A stretch of DNA of 64,000 bases from Paragorgia papillata (GCA_035771165.1 JAWNZC010000337.1:4331501-4395500); one strand, 5' to 3'; positions 11,299-23,148 are shown, numbered from the stretch's first letter. Numbers and translations: made by a program. Notes: a model not told the origin generated them from the letters alone.

Positions 11299-12102
11299 TT
11301 ATTATATAGCCAAGCACTGTACAAGAGACCAAAATTACAGCGAAATGTTTGAAACAATAAACTTCCGGCATAGGCAACTAATACTTCCGCCATGCGTAAT
11401 GATGCATTGATTGCATTCACACAGAGTTTCTCGCGCTGAGCTGTTCGGTAAACAGCTTCGAAATGTTGTATAAATGTTACTCGAGAGGCAAAAAATGTGT
11501 TAAGCAGATCAACAAAAAAGATTAAAAGGTACCTTTATGAAGTCAAAAGGTGGGTCAGTTGTTATTAGCGTTGCTGTCGTGAAAAAAGTTTTGATTTCAT
11601 GCAAAAATGAAACTGAAACACCTTCGGCAGTGAAACTAAATTACTTAGTTAGTTGTTTTTGAAAAAGAACATGCTTTTTACTACTCCAAATGCTTATCTA
11701 AATAAAAAAAGTCTCTTTACTGGTGATCTCCTACGAAAAGTGTGTTGTAAGCTTGATTTTAACCGTGAGTTTCTTTGTTTGGCAACAAATTAATATCAAC
11801 CCGCTAATTTAGTCGTGTTTTTGAAGTCAAAAGACGTAATTTTTAGGTGAATTTTACCATTTGACATGCTAAATTGTGTATTTGTTAATGTATTTTTACA
11901 CAATGTTGTTTTTTTAGACATTTGTTAGAGGGTGTTGATGTTTTTCTGTATAAAAATCCGTCAATTTCAACTCTTTTCGGCAGTTTAAAAAAAACATGCC
12001 GCCATCTTGTTTTTCCTCTACTAGTAGGATATGAGCTGATATCCTAGTAGTAGGGAACCAATCAGATTACGCAAAAGCTCATATCCGATAGCATGCTATA
12101 TA

Positions 12103-12103
<1 letters not shown>
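11299..12103. other. Unassigned intronic stretch
   Basis: No exon with flanking splice sites recognised. It contains a 36 bp palindrome (about 12018-12053, 'ctactagtaggatatgagc' and its complement) and ends at a TA tract. Possibly the body of a MITE whose left end is the preceding hairpin. Confidence 0.4.
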
Positions 12104-12162
<59 letters not shown>

Positions 12163-12201
12163 ATATATATATATATATATATTTAAAAAAAATTAAAAAA
12201 T

Positions 12202-12233
<32 letters not shown>
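12104..12233. repeat. (TA)n tracts
   Basis: Two TA runs around a short A-rich spacer. They directly precede a hammerhead-like motif on the minus strand. Confidence 0.95.
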
Positions 12234-12236
<3 letters not shown>

Positions 12237-12291
12237 CAATCTACAGACACGGTGTTTCGCTGTACTACAGCTCATCAGTGTAGCTTGGAAC
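12234..12291 (-). ncRNA. Type I hammerhead ribozyme-like motif
   Basis: On the minus strand: core CTGATGA, stem II GCTGT-AGT-ACAGC, core GAAA, stem III ACAC/GTGT with a minimal loop, cleavage-site C, then TGTAG pairing with CTACA before the core, and an outer GTTC/GAAC pair. All invariant core bases are present. Minimal-stem-III hammerheads of this kind are known in Penelope-like retroelements. Expected role is RNA self-cleavage, probably as a dimer. The neighbouring 130 bp runs into (TA)n, so this is a short non-autonomous copy. Confidence 0.75.
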
Positions 12292-12409
12292 AATCTGAAT
12301 GAATTTCATCAATTACTTATACACATGCGATCGTCGGTGACAACCGCATGTGACAACCGCATATATATATATATATATATGTTAAGTGAAGTTTGTAGCT
12401 TGGTGTAAT

Positions 12410-12573
12410 ATGAGTAAAATTTGTTCTCAAGCTTTATACTCAGAAAAATGTCTGAGTATCCCTGACGGGATTCGAACCCGGATACTGGGACACGAACCCG
12501 GATTCGAACCCGGATACTCTGGGATACTCAGACATTTTTCTGAGTATAAAGCTTGAGAACAAATTTTACTCAT
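12410..12573. mobile_element. Foldback element containing tRNA T-arm-like sequence
   Basis: Nearly perfect arms 'atgagtaaaatttgttctca' and reverse complement. The middle holds two GGATTCGAACCC blocks, which resemble a tRNA T arm on the minus strand but lack a cloverleaf. The ACTCAGAAAAATGTCTGAGT block inside each arm has a counterpart near 26350. Confidence 0.7.
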
Positions 12574-12619
12574 ATATATATATATAATTTTTTTTTTTTT
12601 TTTAAATATATATATTATA

Positions 12620-12775
12620 TAGAGAATAATACATGGATGTGCGGAAATATGAAATTTATTTCGAGTGTTGACCAGGATATCTCACGAGTGAGCGAAGCGA
12701 ACGAGTGACATATCCTGTTCAACACGAGAAATAAATTTCATATTTCCAAGCATCCATGTATTGTTCTGTTTATTA
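12620..12775. repeat. Hairpin element (family with copy at 23338-23472)
   Basis: Arms read 'acatggatgtgcggaaatat' and inverse, enclosing 'cgagtgttgaccaggata' and the loop CGAGTGAGCGAAGCGAACGA. A diverged relative lies at 23338-23472. Confidence 0.78.
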
Positions 12776-12829
12776 TATAAAAAAAATTGCCCTATTGCTT
12801 GCAAAAATTGCATTAAACTATAATGCTGA

Positions 12830-12890
12830 TTCAGCGATAATCGTCACATGTGCGATTATCATAAATAATCGCACATGTGAGATTATCACT
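12830..12890. repeat. Hairpin
   Basis: Arms 'cgataatcgtcacatgtgcg' region and 'cgcacatgtgagattatc' around 'attatcataaataat'. Non-coding. Confidence 0.7.
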
Positions 12891-12964
12891 TTTATTAGTG
12901 GCGGAAAAATCAATAAAACACTCTATTTTATATAATAAATATATATAATGTATATAATGTATGT

Positions 12965-12968
<4 letters not shown>

Positions 12969-13029
<61 letters not shown>
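12969..13029. repeat. (TA)n tract
   Basis: About 30 TA units. Confidence 0.95.
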
Positions 13030-13031
<2 letters not shown>

Positions 13032-13087
13032 GTATATAATGTATGTAATTTTTTTTTTTTTTAAATAATATATATATATATGTATAT

Positions 13088-13270
13088 TTAACAAATAGAT
13101 TCCATTTTGCCGTTGTCTGTTCAGTTATATATGTACAGAGATGAGGTCACAACGTGGTAAGAACAAAAAAGTGGCCCATGAGACGCAGTCGATGATCTTA
13201 CCACGTTGTGACGTCTTCTGTGCATCTATAACTGAACAGACAACAAAAAAATAGAATCTATTTGTTTTAT
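13088..13270. repeat. Hairpin element
   Basis: Outer arms 'aacaaatagattc/gaatctatttgtt', inner arms 'ttgtctgttcagttata' and 'gtcacaacgtggtaag' with inverse copies; central loop of about 35 bp. Non-coding. Bases 13271-13590 have direct word repeats ('cgtgat', 'caaatca') but no gene. Confidence 0.75.
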
Positions 13271-13590
13271 ACAATAAAAAATTAGTAATTATTAGTAAAA
13301 AATTAATAATTTTTACACAAATAGAAAAATTATGTTTTAGCAAACTTATTAAATTTTCCCGGCGAATTTTCGGGGCAATGAAAAAGATAAATCACTTCAT
13401 CTGACGTGATCCATGATCTATACAAATCAAGCAACGTCATTGACTCGTGATGTTGCAGTGTGATCCGTGATTGGTTTAGACAAATCAGACCACGTCAGTG
13501 ACGTAATCGGTGCATCTGTCCTTTTATAGATCATGGCTATCGACCAATAAAAACGCACGTACTATTCAAATTATTGTGTAAATATAAATG

Positions 13591-13633
<43 letters not shown>

Positions 13634-13634
13634 T

Positions 13635-13733
13635 ATTTACAGAATGAGTGGCCGTTCTGTATCGGGGTATACAGACACGAGGCGAAGCCGAGTGCCTGTA
13701 TCCCGATACAGAACGGCCACGAATTCTGTAAAT
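13635..13733. repeat. Hairpin element with CGAGGCGAAGCCGAG loop
   Basis: Arms 'tttacagaat..gtggccgttctgtatcggg' and reverse complement enclose ACACGAGGCGAAGCCGAGTG. It is followed by a body shared with 25553-25902 and 34860-35028. Confidence 0.8.
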
Positions 13734-13739
13734 GACTTC

Positions 13740-13920
13740 TAAAACGATCCGATTTGGTTAGTTCATTGGCGTAGTAATTTTTCTAAAAAAACGTTGTCTA
13801 AGTCGAGAAAATCAAAGCTAAAACTTATGTAAATCAAGAGGAATCTGTATCACGTATACAGACACTCATTAAACATGGATTTTCTTTGTGTTTTCCTCAT
13901 GAATTATTAATGAGTTTTAG

Positions 13921-13957
<37 letters not shown>
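13740..13957. repeat. Body of the palindrome family, copy 1, with (TA)n
   Basis: Blocks 'gttcattggcgtagtaa', 'gagaaaatcaaagctaaa' and 'tttgtgttttcctcatgaat' match both arms of 25553-25902 and the copy at 34860-35028. It ends in a TA tract (13921-13957). Confidence 0.75.
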
Positions 13958-13962
<5 letters not shown>

Positions 13963-14878
13963 AAGAGGAACTTTATTTAATCTTCAATTCACAAAGTTCC
14001 TGGGTCTAGCCCCTTCTTCAGGTCAATTATACAAGAGAAGTGAAGCCACTTATATAGAAAAAAATAATTATTTACAGATATTAAAAGAATCGCGTAAATT
14101 AAGTCCCATTGGTGTAAAAGTATTACGTTTGTAAGTCCAGAATCCTTCACGTTCAGTAGGGTTATTAATATCCGTCTTATCAATAATAGATACACAAACA
14201 TCAGAAAGTCCCTCGTGGCCAGCACTATAAAAATGGGCGTAAATGTGCACACCGGCAATATTACTTTGTCCTTTACCAAATCTAATTAAAGGTGATGTAC
14301 AGTCCGTTCTGCGCATGTACGAAACTAATGTTTACATCTAAATGTACAAAAAATGTACTAATACCTTATTCAAGATTGTAAGCTTTTCTTGGTTCCCATT
14401 CATTACTTGTACCCAAAACAAAACATTTTCAGTAGAAATATAAGAAATCCGAAGGGATATCCTCGCCGAATCGCTTGGTCTTCTGCCACGTTGTTCCTAA
14501 CGGTTTACATTGAGCTGAGTACTTCATGTAATTATCTACGAATGTCATGTTTTGGGGACCACATTGCGGTCATGCGCAGAACGGACTGTACGTCACCTTT
14601 AAGCTACTCTTATGGTTATTAAAACGTTTACGGAAAGATGTTATAGTGCTGCCCACATATTTCTTATCACATTTTGTACATGATGGCAGATAAATAGCAC
14701 CGGCAGAATCACAGTTAAAATTATAATTAACATAATAAGTTGACGTGCCAGAAGAATCCACAAAGGTACGCCCCTCGGTGACAAATCTACAAATTTGACA
14801 TCTAGATTTTCCACATGGGAACATACCCGTAGACTCCACTGGACAACGTGTACGGGGAAGTTTGGCCCGCACTAAATT
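13958..14878 (-). pseudogene. Penelope-like element, GIY-YIG nuclease end (interrupted)
   Basis: The minus frame (14872 down) shows CGKSRCQICRFV, then AIYLPSCTKCDKKYVGST, the GIY-YIG-type motif, and SFRKRFNNHKSSL. A MITE (14290-14598) splits it. Beyond it the frame continues GHEGLSDVCVSIIDKTDI... to NTFTPMGLNLRD. This Cys-cluster plus GIY-YIG region is the endonuclease end of Penelope-like elements. The RT part is absent. Downstream on the minus strand is CTGAAGAAGGGGCTAGACCC, a decayed hammerhead-like element. Confidence 0.75.
14290..14598. mobile_element. MITE flanked by TTAA
   Basis: Inverted ends AGGTGATGTACAGTCCGTTC... (one mismatch: AGGTGACGTACAG on the other end) with TTAA on both sides (14286-14289, 14599-14602). 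Inserted in the GIY-YIG coding region. TTAA duplication is typical of piggyBac-like elements; class is inferred. Confidence 0.8.
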
Positions 14879-15043
14879 TTATATATATATATTTATCGAT
14901 ATATATCGCTCATAGAAAATTCGGTCTCGTTGTCTAATTGTTAAATATATGTTATATATATATATAAATATATATTAAGGTTGTTCTCCTAGTGAACGTT
15001 ATATATTATATCATCATATATCATCATCATCATCATCATCATG
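14879..15043. repeat. AT-rich and (ATC)n low-complexity DNA
   Basis: Short TA runs, then an (ATC)n tract at about 15011-15043. Confidence 0.85.
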
Positions 15044-15560
15044 GGTGTTCTACCGCAACGGCATGCGCAGGTCTTCTTCATGAGTTCTTCCATGCTATAC
15101 GACCAATAGCCCGTCTCTTCATATCTACATAATTTCCACTATTTTTCAGGTTATCTAACAACCCTCTCCTGCTCGACCTCTCACTCTTTTACCCTCAAAT
15201 CTTCCTTCAAAAACTTCTTTCAGTAAACCATCTCCTCTTAATATATGTCCAATCCAGTTCTTTTGTCTCCTTTCAATACAATTTATAATTTCAATATAAT
15301 TTCTTCATTTACTGTCTGTAACACCTCCGCATTTGTATCACTGTTTACATCCAACTAATCTTTAATATACGTCGCCACACCCACATTTCAAATGCATTCA
15401 GCCTATCTGTCTCCTCTTCATTATGTCCACGTCTCGGAAGCATACATAACTGTACTCCATATCAGGCTCTTCACAATTCTTTTATTTAATTCAAGATTTA
15501 GTTTTCCTAATAGTATAATTGCTTCTCTCTGTTGAACACAGTCTTCCCAATTGCTATCTG
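15044..15560 (-). pseudogene. APE-type LINE, 3' end
   Basis: The minus frame gives a degenerate NAFEMWVWRRILKISW...QKNWIGHILRGDGL...-like C terminus typical of RTE-like LINEs. The middle (15344-15515) is nearly identical to 18508-18675, so both belong to one family. Several stops and shifts. Confidence 0.68.
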
Positions 15561-15579
15561 ATGTTAGTATAATTTCATA

Positions 15580-15670
15580 GTGGAAAAGAGGCTTTCCAGC
15601 TTTCTGATTGGTCCGCTCAGCGGTGAATCTGAGGTGATAGTCACCGCCCAGCGCGGTGACTATTGCATCA
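15580..15670. repeat. Short hairpin
   Basis: GGTGATAGTCACCGCC and CAGCGCGGTGACTAT form inverted blocks, related to the GGTGACTATCGGT hairpin at 16310. The 640 bp from here to 16309 holds no recognised gene. Confidence 0.5.
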
Positions 15671-16309
15671 CAAGAAATTGTTCTTCAAAAGTACTTTTGG
15701 AAAAGAGACTGGTACTTATTCAACACTGCACTGACTTTACTCGTTTCAGTCTCCCCCTCGGAGTTGTCATTTTGAAGTATGCGATTTTAGAATTTGTTGG
15801 TCCATTGAACTGTTGATTATTTTTTTCAAAATGGGGTCTGTAGTTTTTGAGACAAACAAAAGAGCATAATACTGAAAACATTTATCACTGAGATGTTGTA
15901 CATATCAAATATCGTGAAAACAAAACTTTATAAAGGTAAGGAAGTATATTTTCTATATTTCTTCATATTTTTTGTATGTTTTGGCTAGGTTTTGGTCGTA
16001 GCGATGTGGCGAAAACTTCGTCATGAGTGAAGAACATAAGATTGAACGTGAATTAAAAAAAAAAGCCATAACAGGATCCAAAACACCAGAATAAAAATCT
16101 TTTTAGCATATATTTGAATGTATGTACAAGTTCAATTCCAAAGTAGGATGTTGTTTACTCTTTTTTTGAAATTATTTAACTGACAAAGACTGTGGCTTGC
16201 TAACATCGTCTGAATAAACAGAATCACCACTGTTAAAATGAAAGCAGTTGTTTAAAAGTTTTTGTTTCAACGTGATTGTTTTTTTATCAACCTCTGAAAT
16301 TATACTAAA

Positions 16310-16384
16310 ACAATTAGTCACCTCAGTCTCGGTGACTATCGGTGTATTTACCGATAGTCACCTCGACTTCGGTGACTAATTGTT
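16310..16384. repeat. Hairpin with CTCGG motifs
   Basis: Arms 'caattagtcacctcagtctcg' (start) and 'gtgactaattg' (end) pair; the centre is GACTATCGGTGTATTTACCG. It lies just upstream of the Crypton-like relic. Confidence 0.72.
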
Positions 16385-16563
16385 AAATAGAGTTTTGTTG
16401 TTTTTTTTGCGGTCCGGTATCCATCTGATTCGCGCGCACTGATCCCACGATACGGACCGCTGCGGATTTCAAAACAAAAACAAAAAAGTTTTTTAATATT
16501 TTGTATACTCTACGCTTTTCACTACTTTAGACTACAATAGACTGCCAGTAAAAACAAAGTAAG

Positions 16564-17640
16564 ATGGATAGTGACAATGAATATCATAGCGAAAGCGAAT
16601 TTTACTATCCCGAAGTAACGGTTGAAGATTTTATATGCGAAAAAGAAAACGTCCAACGAAGTGGCAACATTACACAAGACGACTTGAACGAAATGAAGAT
16701 TTTATTGAAGAACAACGGCCTGAAAACATAGTTAAGAAGACTACCTACGATATCAATGTGTGGAGCCGCTTCTGTGGTACAATAAACGAAGAAAGAAATT
16801 TAGAAGAAATACCTGCAACTGAACTAAATGTCCTCTTGTGTCGGTTTTTCATGACCATAACAAAGAAAGACGGCAGTGTTTACGAGCCCGTGTCTCTTAC
16901 CTCTTTCCAGCGCAGTGTTCAACGATATCTCAATGATACCAACTCTTCCTTGAACATTTTTAAGGACCAAGAGTTTGCCAAGTCGAGAGAAGTCCTTGTC
17001 TCTAGAATGCGGCAGTTAGTTGAGAAGTTCGCGAAAGGAAATCGCCCGCAAGCAGCCAGAGCATTAACCGAAGCTGAAGAAGATTTACTTTTTGAAAAAG
17101 GTCTGTTCGGAGACCACGAGCCAGAAGTACTGCAAAGAACCGTTTGGTGGGCATTGTCGCTTCATTTTGGTTTCAGAGCTCGAGACGAGTCGAGAAAACT
17201 CAAGTGGGGAGATATTGGCTTAGATATCGATCCAGAAACTGGCAACGAAATCGTTGTGTGGAGGGCGAGGTGCTATAGCGAGGCTGAGCGATGGTCACCA
17301 AAGAGCGTTTTTCCCAACTGCACAAACTACCAATAACCATCGTTGTCCTGTAAATCTGTACTAGGCTTTCGCCAGTCACCGACCAAAAGCAGCAAAAACC
17401 CCGGAGTCACCATTCTTTCTGGCAGTGAACCATAGACGGCGACCAGGATCGGAAATATGGTATAGCAAAGGCGCTTTGTGGAAAAACTCCATCGATAAAT
17501 TTCTTGTCAAGCTGCTGGTCGGCCAGGCAACATAAGTAATCACTCTGTCCGGAAAACCTGCATATCCCGCCTCATCAGTCAAAGCCCGCGTGTAATCTCT
17601 GTTCAAACGATTTGAAACGGATTATCCCAGAGTCTCTCGT
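16564..17640 (+). pseudogene. Crypton-type tyrosine recombinase relic
   Basis: The frame from 16635 (233 codons) has an N-terminal helical region, RALTEAEEDLLFEKGLFGDH, and then LHFGFRARDESRKLKWGD, which carries the first catalytic Arg region of DUF3504/Crypton recombinases. The likely true start is ATG 16564 in another frame, so a frameshift lies near 16720. After a stop at 17336, downstream frames show FFLAVNHRRRPGSEIWYSKG and further decayed C-terminal sequence to about 17640. The last catalytic residues are lost. Function, DNA integration by tyrosine recombination, is dead here. The bases after it, to 17841, are unassigned. Confidence 0.72.
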
Positions 17641-17841
17641 TTCCCGGGTGGGGAACGTGGGCTCTGGGAACGAGATTGAAAAGTCAGTTGAATGATTTTG
17701 TCCTTTGTCAAGTGATTTTCTATATATGGTTCGTCGTCTTTCCAAATATGGGCAGCGGAAGTGACAGCTAGTGTTCTATTTTACACCGCGGCCGATTTTC
17801 TTGTCTTACGATTAGTTTAATTTATAACAAAAAAATAAATA

Positions 17842-17963
17842 TGCTATTTACCGGCCTTGCTCGGTCCGGATAGGGAAAAACTGTGCCCTCGGTCTTGAAA
17901 ATGGTCTTTTCAAGACCTCGGGCACAGTTTTTCCCTATCCGGACCTCGCGGCCGATAAATAAC
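17842..17963. repeat. Long hairpin with CTCGG marks
   Basis: Arms of about 55 bp, 'tatttaccggcc..tgctcgg' ... with 'ggatagggaaaaactgtgcc' and 'tcttgaaaa', are followed by their reverse complement around TGG. Near-perfect. Confidence 0.82.
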
Positions 17964-17969
17964 ATATAT

Positions 17970-18493
<524 letters not shown>

Positions 18494-18504
18494 GTATAAC
18501 TCTT

Positions 18505-20194
18505 TTTATCTAACTAATCTTTAATATACGCCGCCACACCCACATTTCAAATGCATTCAGCCTATCTGTCTCCTCTTTTCGTAATGTCCACGTCTCGGAA
18601 GCATACATAACTGTACTCCATATCAGGCTCTTCACAATTATTTTCCTTAATTCAAGATTTAGTTCCCAGTCTTCTGAATTCTGCTATCCTACTTCTAACA
18701 TCTGTGTCGCACCTAGCGTCTGATGATAGTCCAATTGTGCTCCATTGATGGCAATTTTCACTTCTTTTGACGTTTTTGAAATCATCATTACTTTTGTCTT
18801 TTTTATGTTAATCTTCATCCTATATGATTCCCCTATCAATACAATTCTGTTGATAACTTCCTGTATAGCCCTGCTTCTGTAGCTGCTATGATTGCCATGT
18901 CGCCTGCAAATTTTATAGACTTCAAAAATTGTCCTCCAACTCTGATTCCTCCCTCTGTTTCATCTAGCACTTCTCTCACCATAGCCTCTAAGTTAAATGT
19001 TGAACAACACACTGGCGAAAGACAACATCCTTGTCGAGCTCCCCGTCCTATTACACACGGTTCTGATTCTACATCCAATACTCTCACTTTTGCCGTTTGG
19101 CCCAGATACATGTTCGTTATCAGCCTTTATCAAAACCGATATTCTTCAACACCTCCATCCATTTTATCCAATCTACTCGGTCAAATGCTTTCTCCATATC
19201 AATAAACGCTACATATACTTCTTGACCATATTCTAGACTACGTTCTCCTAAGACTCTACGCATTATCCCAATCGCGTCACGTGTTCCTCTTCCACTTCTA
19301 TTAATCCAAATTGATCTTCTCTCACAAACTCTTCTGCTTTATTGTTTAACCTTAAATTTCGATGGATCAAGGATTAGACTAGTGGTTCTGAATTCACTAC
19401 ATTTCTTTGCTGCTGGCTTTTTCTATCTAAGACAATCATAATCGTCTGTAAGAACTCTTCTGGCCATTCTCCGGTTAGATAAAAATTAATGCTTTTACAC
19501 ATCTCTACAAATAACATTGTGGCTTCCCGTCTCATATTCTTTAGCAGCTCTGCTGGTACCACGTGTATTAATTCCAGCGGCTTTTCCCGACTTCAACTCT
19601 TTTATTGCTTTTGTGATTTCACATTCAAGAACTTCTGGTCCTAGTGGAATCTCTCTGTATGTATTCTTCTCTTATTTCTATTTCTTGTGGTTTATGGTTC
19701 TTATCGTACAACTCCTCAATATATATTCCTTCCACCATTCTGAATGTCTTCTGGTTCTGTTGCAATGGATATATCAGGCGGAAACGTAATTTGAAAATAA
19801 AAATAAGTGCCCAGCAAATGACTTCACGTATCTCATCATATGGGGGTTTCGCCTTTGACTGGAAAGAAACGTTCTGTGTCAGCCTTATCAAGTGTATACT
19901 TGCACATAAACACAAAACTGATCATCCCATTTCTTCTTCTGATTTTAAAATACTCACTTCTGCAAATTCAAAACTTGAACTTTTACTCAGGGAAAGTCTT
20001 CTAATATCTAAGCTTACCCCCAGAAACATAGGCTCACCCTTTACTCTTTAACTGACATCCGAAACATGATAATGTATTTTATTTATCCCTTTGTTATTGT
20101 TATTTTAACTTTATACGTTCATCTGTTCTTTTAAATTTTTGAATTTATTGTTCTACTACTTTGAGCATTTGTAATTTAATATTTGAATCCATGC

Positions 20195-20239
<45 letters not shown>

Positions 20240-21745
20240 CTTACTTACTTATCTTAATTAATGATTTCAAACCGCGATCTGATGATGTCGCGCTGTAAGC
20301 AATGAAACGTTAGCAATTAAATTTTTATATAATATCTTAAGTTGTCATGTCTTGTCTTCTGGTTCTGTTAAGATCGTTTCCTCCTTACTTTCAACTGCAC
20401 CTATTTTCCTTCCCTTCTTGCTTCCGTTTATCTCTCTTATCTTTCTTTACATCACAATAGTGCCCTTGTCTTTCTAGTTTTTCCAATTCTTCACATTATT
20501 CTGTCAGCCACTTCTCTCTTGCTTTGTCTGTATCTCTTCTCAATTCATTGTTTAGTTTCTAATACATCGCTTGGCCTTCTTCCGTATTCTTGTTCTTCCA
20601 CTTCCTTCTCTCTTCCCGATCTTTTGAATCGTTTCCGTTGTTATCCATTGTTTTCTGGTCCTTTTGCTTTTCACATATCCAATACTAACTTTAGTTCCTT
20701 TGATTGTATCTTTAAAGTACTGCCATCGTTCCTCACTGTTAGTGGGGCACTCCTTCCTGTTATCCAGCTATAGGCTAATTTCAAAGTATTGCGCGCGCAT
20801 CATTTTGCAAAGGAATTGGTGAGCTCTAGGCGGGCTCCCCACAAAGTAAGCCATGGCAAACAGACTTTGCTAGCGAGCCAACAACAGCAGAATAACAGTG
20901 TTAAACATCCAAAAACTGTATCTATACTTTGTTGATTTTAAACAGTATGTTTACTTTGAGTGTTGTCTTTCATCTCAAAAGTGTTATTTGTCTCTTTTAG
21001 TGCATCCAAATTCCATCTTCTTTTCCTTTTTCCACCTTTTATCCTCTTCAGTCTTACATTAACTTCTATTTTCACAAAGTTATGGTCCGAATCCATATAT
21101 GCTCCCAAATATCCTCTTGAATTTCGTACACCGTTTCGGTTTCAATGGCGAACCATGATATAATCTAGCTGATATCTTACCAAGCGTTGTGATTATCATC
21201 TCGGTCCTTAAGCAAAATTCCACTAATTTCTGTTCTGTCTTATTTCTGTTACCCATGCAATCGAAATGGTCCAACTTCTTTTCCATCTCTACTTTCTCTG
21301 ACAACACTATTCCAATCTCCCATTACTATTATGTATGAATTGCCTCTTTCTTTGTTGATCAAATCTTCAATCTTTTCGTACATCTCATCAATTTCTTCCT
21401 TCTCTATGAGCACTTGTTGGCATATATACTTGAATAATTGTTAAATCCATAGGATGTCCTTTAATTCTCACTAGCATCAGTCTATCTGATACACATATTA
21501 CTCGAATAACGCACTTAGATACTTCTTTATCAATTACTATTGCCACTTCTCGTTCTCTTGATCGACCTCTGGAGTATATGAATCGAAATCCTTCATCTGT
21601 TATATATCCTTCACCAGTCCATCTTATTTCACTTAACCCTAGCACATTCAGTCTCTCCTTCTTCATTTCTAGCTTTACGTTTCCATCTTTTCTCGTTTGT
21701 TCATGATCCTGACATTCCAGGTCCCAATACGTTTGATATATTATA
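18505..21745 (-). pseudogene. APE-type (RTE-like) LINE, nearly full length, interrupted
   Basis: Read from 21745 leftward. A TWNVRIMN start leads to the endonuclease piece LNVLGLSEIRWTGEG (about 21640). RT parts lie at 19111-18836, with GRGARQGCCLSP (motif B) and KSIKFAGDMAII, where the FADD box has become FAGD. A C-terminal stretch shared with 15044-15560 follows. Frames are broken by many stops. A Penelope-like fragment is inserted at 19762-20352 and an unrelated GC-richer segment probably at about 20771-20945. The order APE nuclease then RT defines APE-type LINEs; RTE affinity is inferred. Confidence 0.75.
19762..20352 (+). mobile_element. Penelope-like element fragment inserted in the LINE
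   Basis: The frame ends ...DFKILTSANSKLELLL then RESLLISKL, the usual C terminus of Penelope-like proteins, stop near 20049. Downstream lie a TA tract and CTGATGATGTCGCGC...GAAACGTTAGC, a decayed hammerhead region. A 17 bp direct repeat TGTCTTCTGGTTCTGTT flanks the insert (19745-19761 and 20353-20369), giving exact borders. Confidence 0.8.
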
Positions 21746-21771
21746 TATTACATATTGTATATTGTATATTG

Positions 21772-22965
21772 TCCCCGAGCCCGGGCGTAGGGTCGAAGGC
21801 CCGGAGCCCGGTGAGGGTGCTAATCTCGACACGCGTGGATTCATTTTACACGCGTGGACAAACGTGATATGCGAACGAATTTCTGTGATCTGAATATTTA
21901 TTTATTTGTATATATGTGTGGACGGACCATGCGCGGTTAAGATTGTGTAGAACTGGGAACAATGTAGTTCTTGACAAAAAGATTTGAACTATTTTAAAAC
22001 AACATAATTTATTCTTGACAAAAAGACTTGAGAAAGGAGTTTTTGGGAAACGTATATCACTTTTGAAAGAACAGAAACAAATCAACGTCTACGTATAAAG
22101 CAGAACAACATCCTTAGTAGAAGAAAACCCGTCACTCCAAAACTCAAAAGAGGAATTGGAAAAAACAACGAAGAAAAAGGCTGAAAAGGTTGAGCTTACG
22201 GTATTAAAAATACAGAGCGCCCGCTTTCAGTATTAAACAGGGAATCACGAACATTTAGTAGCAATGCTGGTCGAGTTTTCCTGTCACTGCTACAATAATT
22301 TTGTTTTCGATTTCGTTTGTCCTTAAAGTATTTTAAACGCATCCGTTATGTTTTTCGCTTGCCCGTTGTTGGCTGCCATCTTATCTCCTTTTAAATATTT
22401 CCCTTTTTTGCTATTCTAAATTAATTTAAGAAGCCATGAAATGAATGTAGCCGTGGCAGCCAGGCGGATATCCAATGCCTTTAAAAAATGCAAAATATTT
22501 TTAGATGCTCTAACAATGTTGTTTGTGAACGTGGAAGAAAAGAACTGTAAAATATAACCCTAATATTTTGCTGAAATTTCGACGCTTGCTTCAGTAGCCC
22601 AGTGGTAACATCGTTAGTTCGCACGCAAAATGGTCGAGTTCAAACCGTGGATGCGACCTGCATTTTTCTTCATCTCAATTTTTTCTGAATATTCTCGGAA
22701 AATTTTCTTTGTTATTTAAAACCTTTTTCTTTAAAAATTAGAGTTAAACAATTTTTTTTATTTCAAATATTATACTTTAATTAAAAGTTTAAAACTATAT
22801 TTTGAATTGTTCCAATGGCTATTTCCAGGCTCCCAATGGAAGTTAAAGAGCGCGAAGGTGTGTTTCTAATCAGAGGGTTATCTGAAGGATATAAATTTTA
22901 CAAAAATTCGTGTAAAAGGAGGCGAGGGGTTGTTGTGTTAACATATTTCTAGTACATTGTATAAT
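21772..22965. repeat. Dispersed repeat of about 1.1 kb, copy 2
   Basis: Collinear with 3357-4410. A block of about 200 bp after 'cagtagc' (22600-22815), absent from copy 1, contains the tRNA-like head described next. Non-coding. Confidence 0.7.
22588..22660 (+). repeat. tRNA-like SINE head
   Basis: A-box-like TAGCCCAGTGG and B-box-like GAGTTCAAACC about 35 bp apart. No matching acceptor stem. An AT-rich body follows to about 22815, and the segment is missing from copy 1 of the host repeat, as expected for a SINE insertion. Confidence 0.5.
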
Positions 22966-23018
22966 TATTGTATATTGTACATTGTATCCTGTACGTTGTA
23001 CATTGTATATTGTATATT
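22955..23018. repeat. (TTGTA)n-like low complexity
   Basis: Repeated GTACATTGTATATT words. A smaller stretch lies at 21745-21771. Confidence 0.8.
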
Positions 23019-23148
23019 ATAAAATAGGTTGCGTCTTACGCACGCTGTGATTGGGCAATTACCGTGTTTATATCAGGCTATGTAAACACGGTTGTGATGT
23101 CACGGCACATTTTTTAACCTTATTTCATAAAAGAAATAGAAATTGGAT

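Noticed and set aside
12461..12520. tRNA gene on the minus strand
   Set aside because: Only T-arm-like blocks are present; no acceptor, D or anticodon arms pair.
20278..20325. Active hammerhead at CTGATGATGTCGCGC...GAAACG
   Set aside because: Stem II does not pair (GTCGC against GCAAT), so it is listed only as a decayed relic of the Penelope-like fragment.
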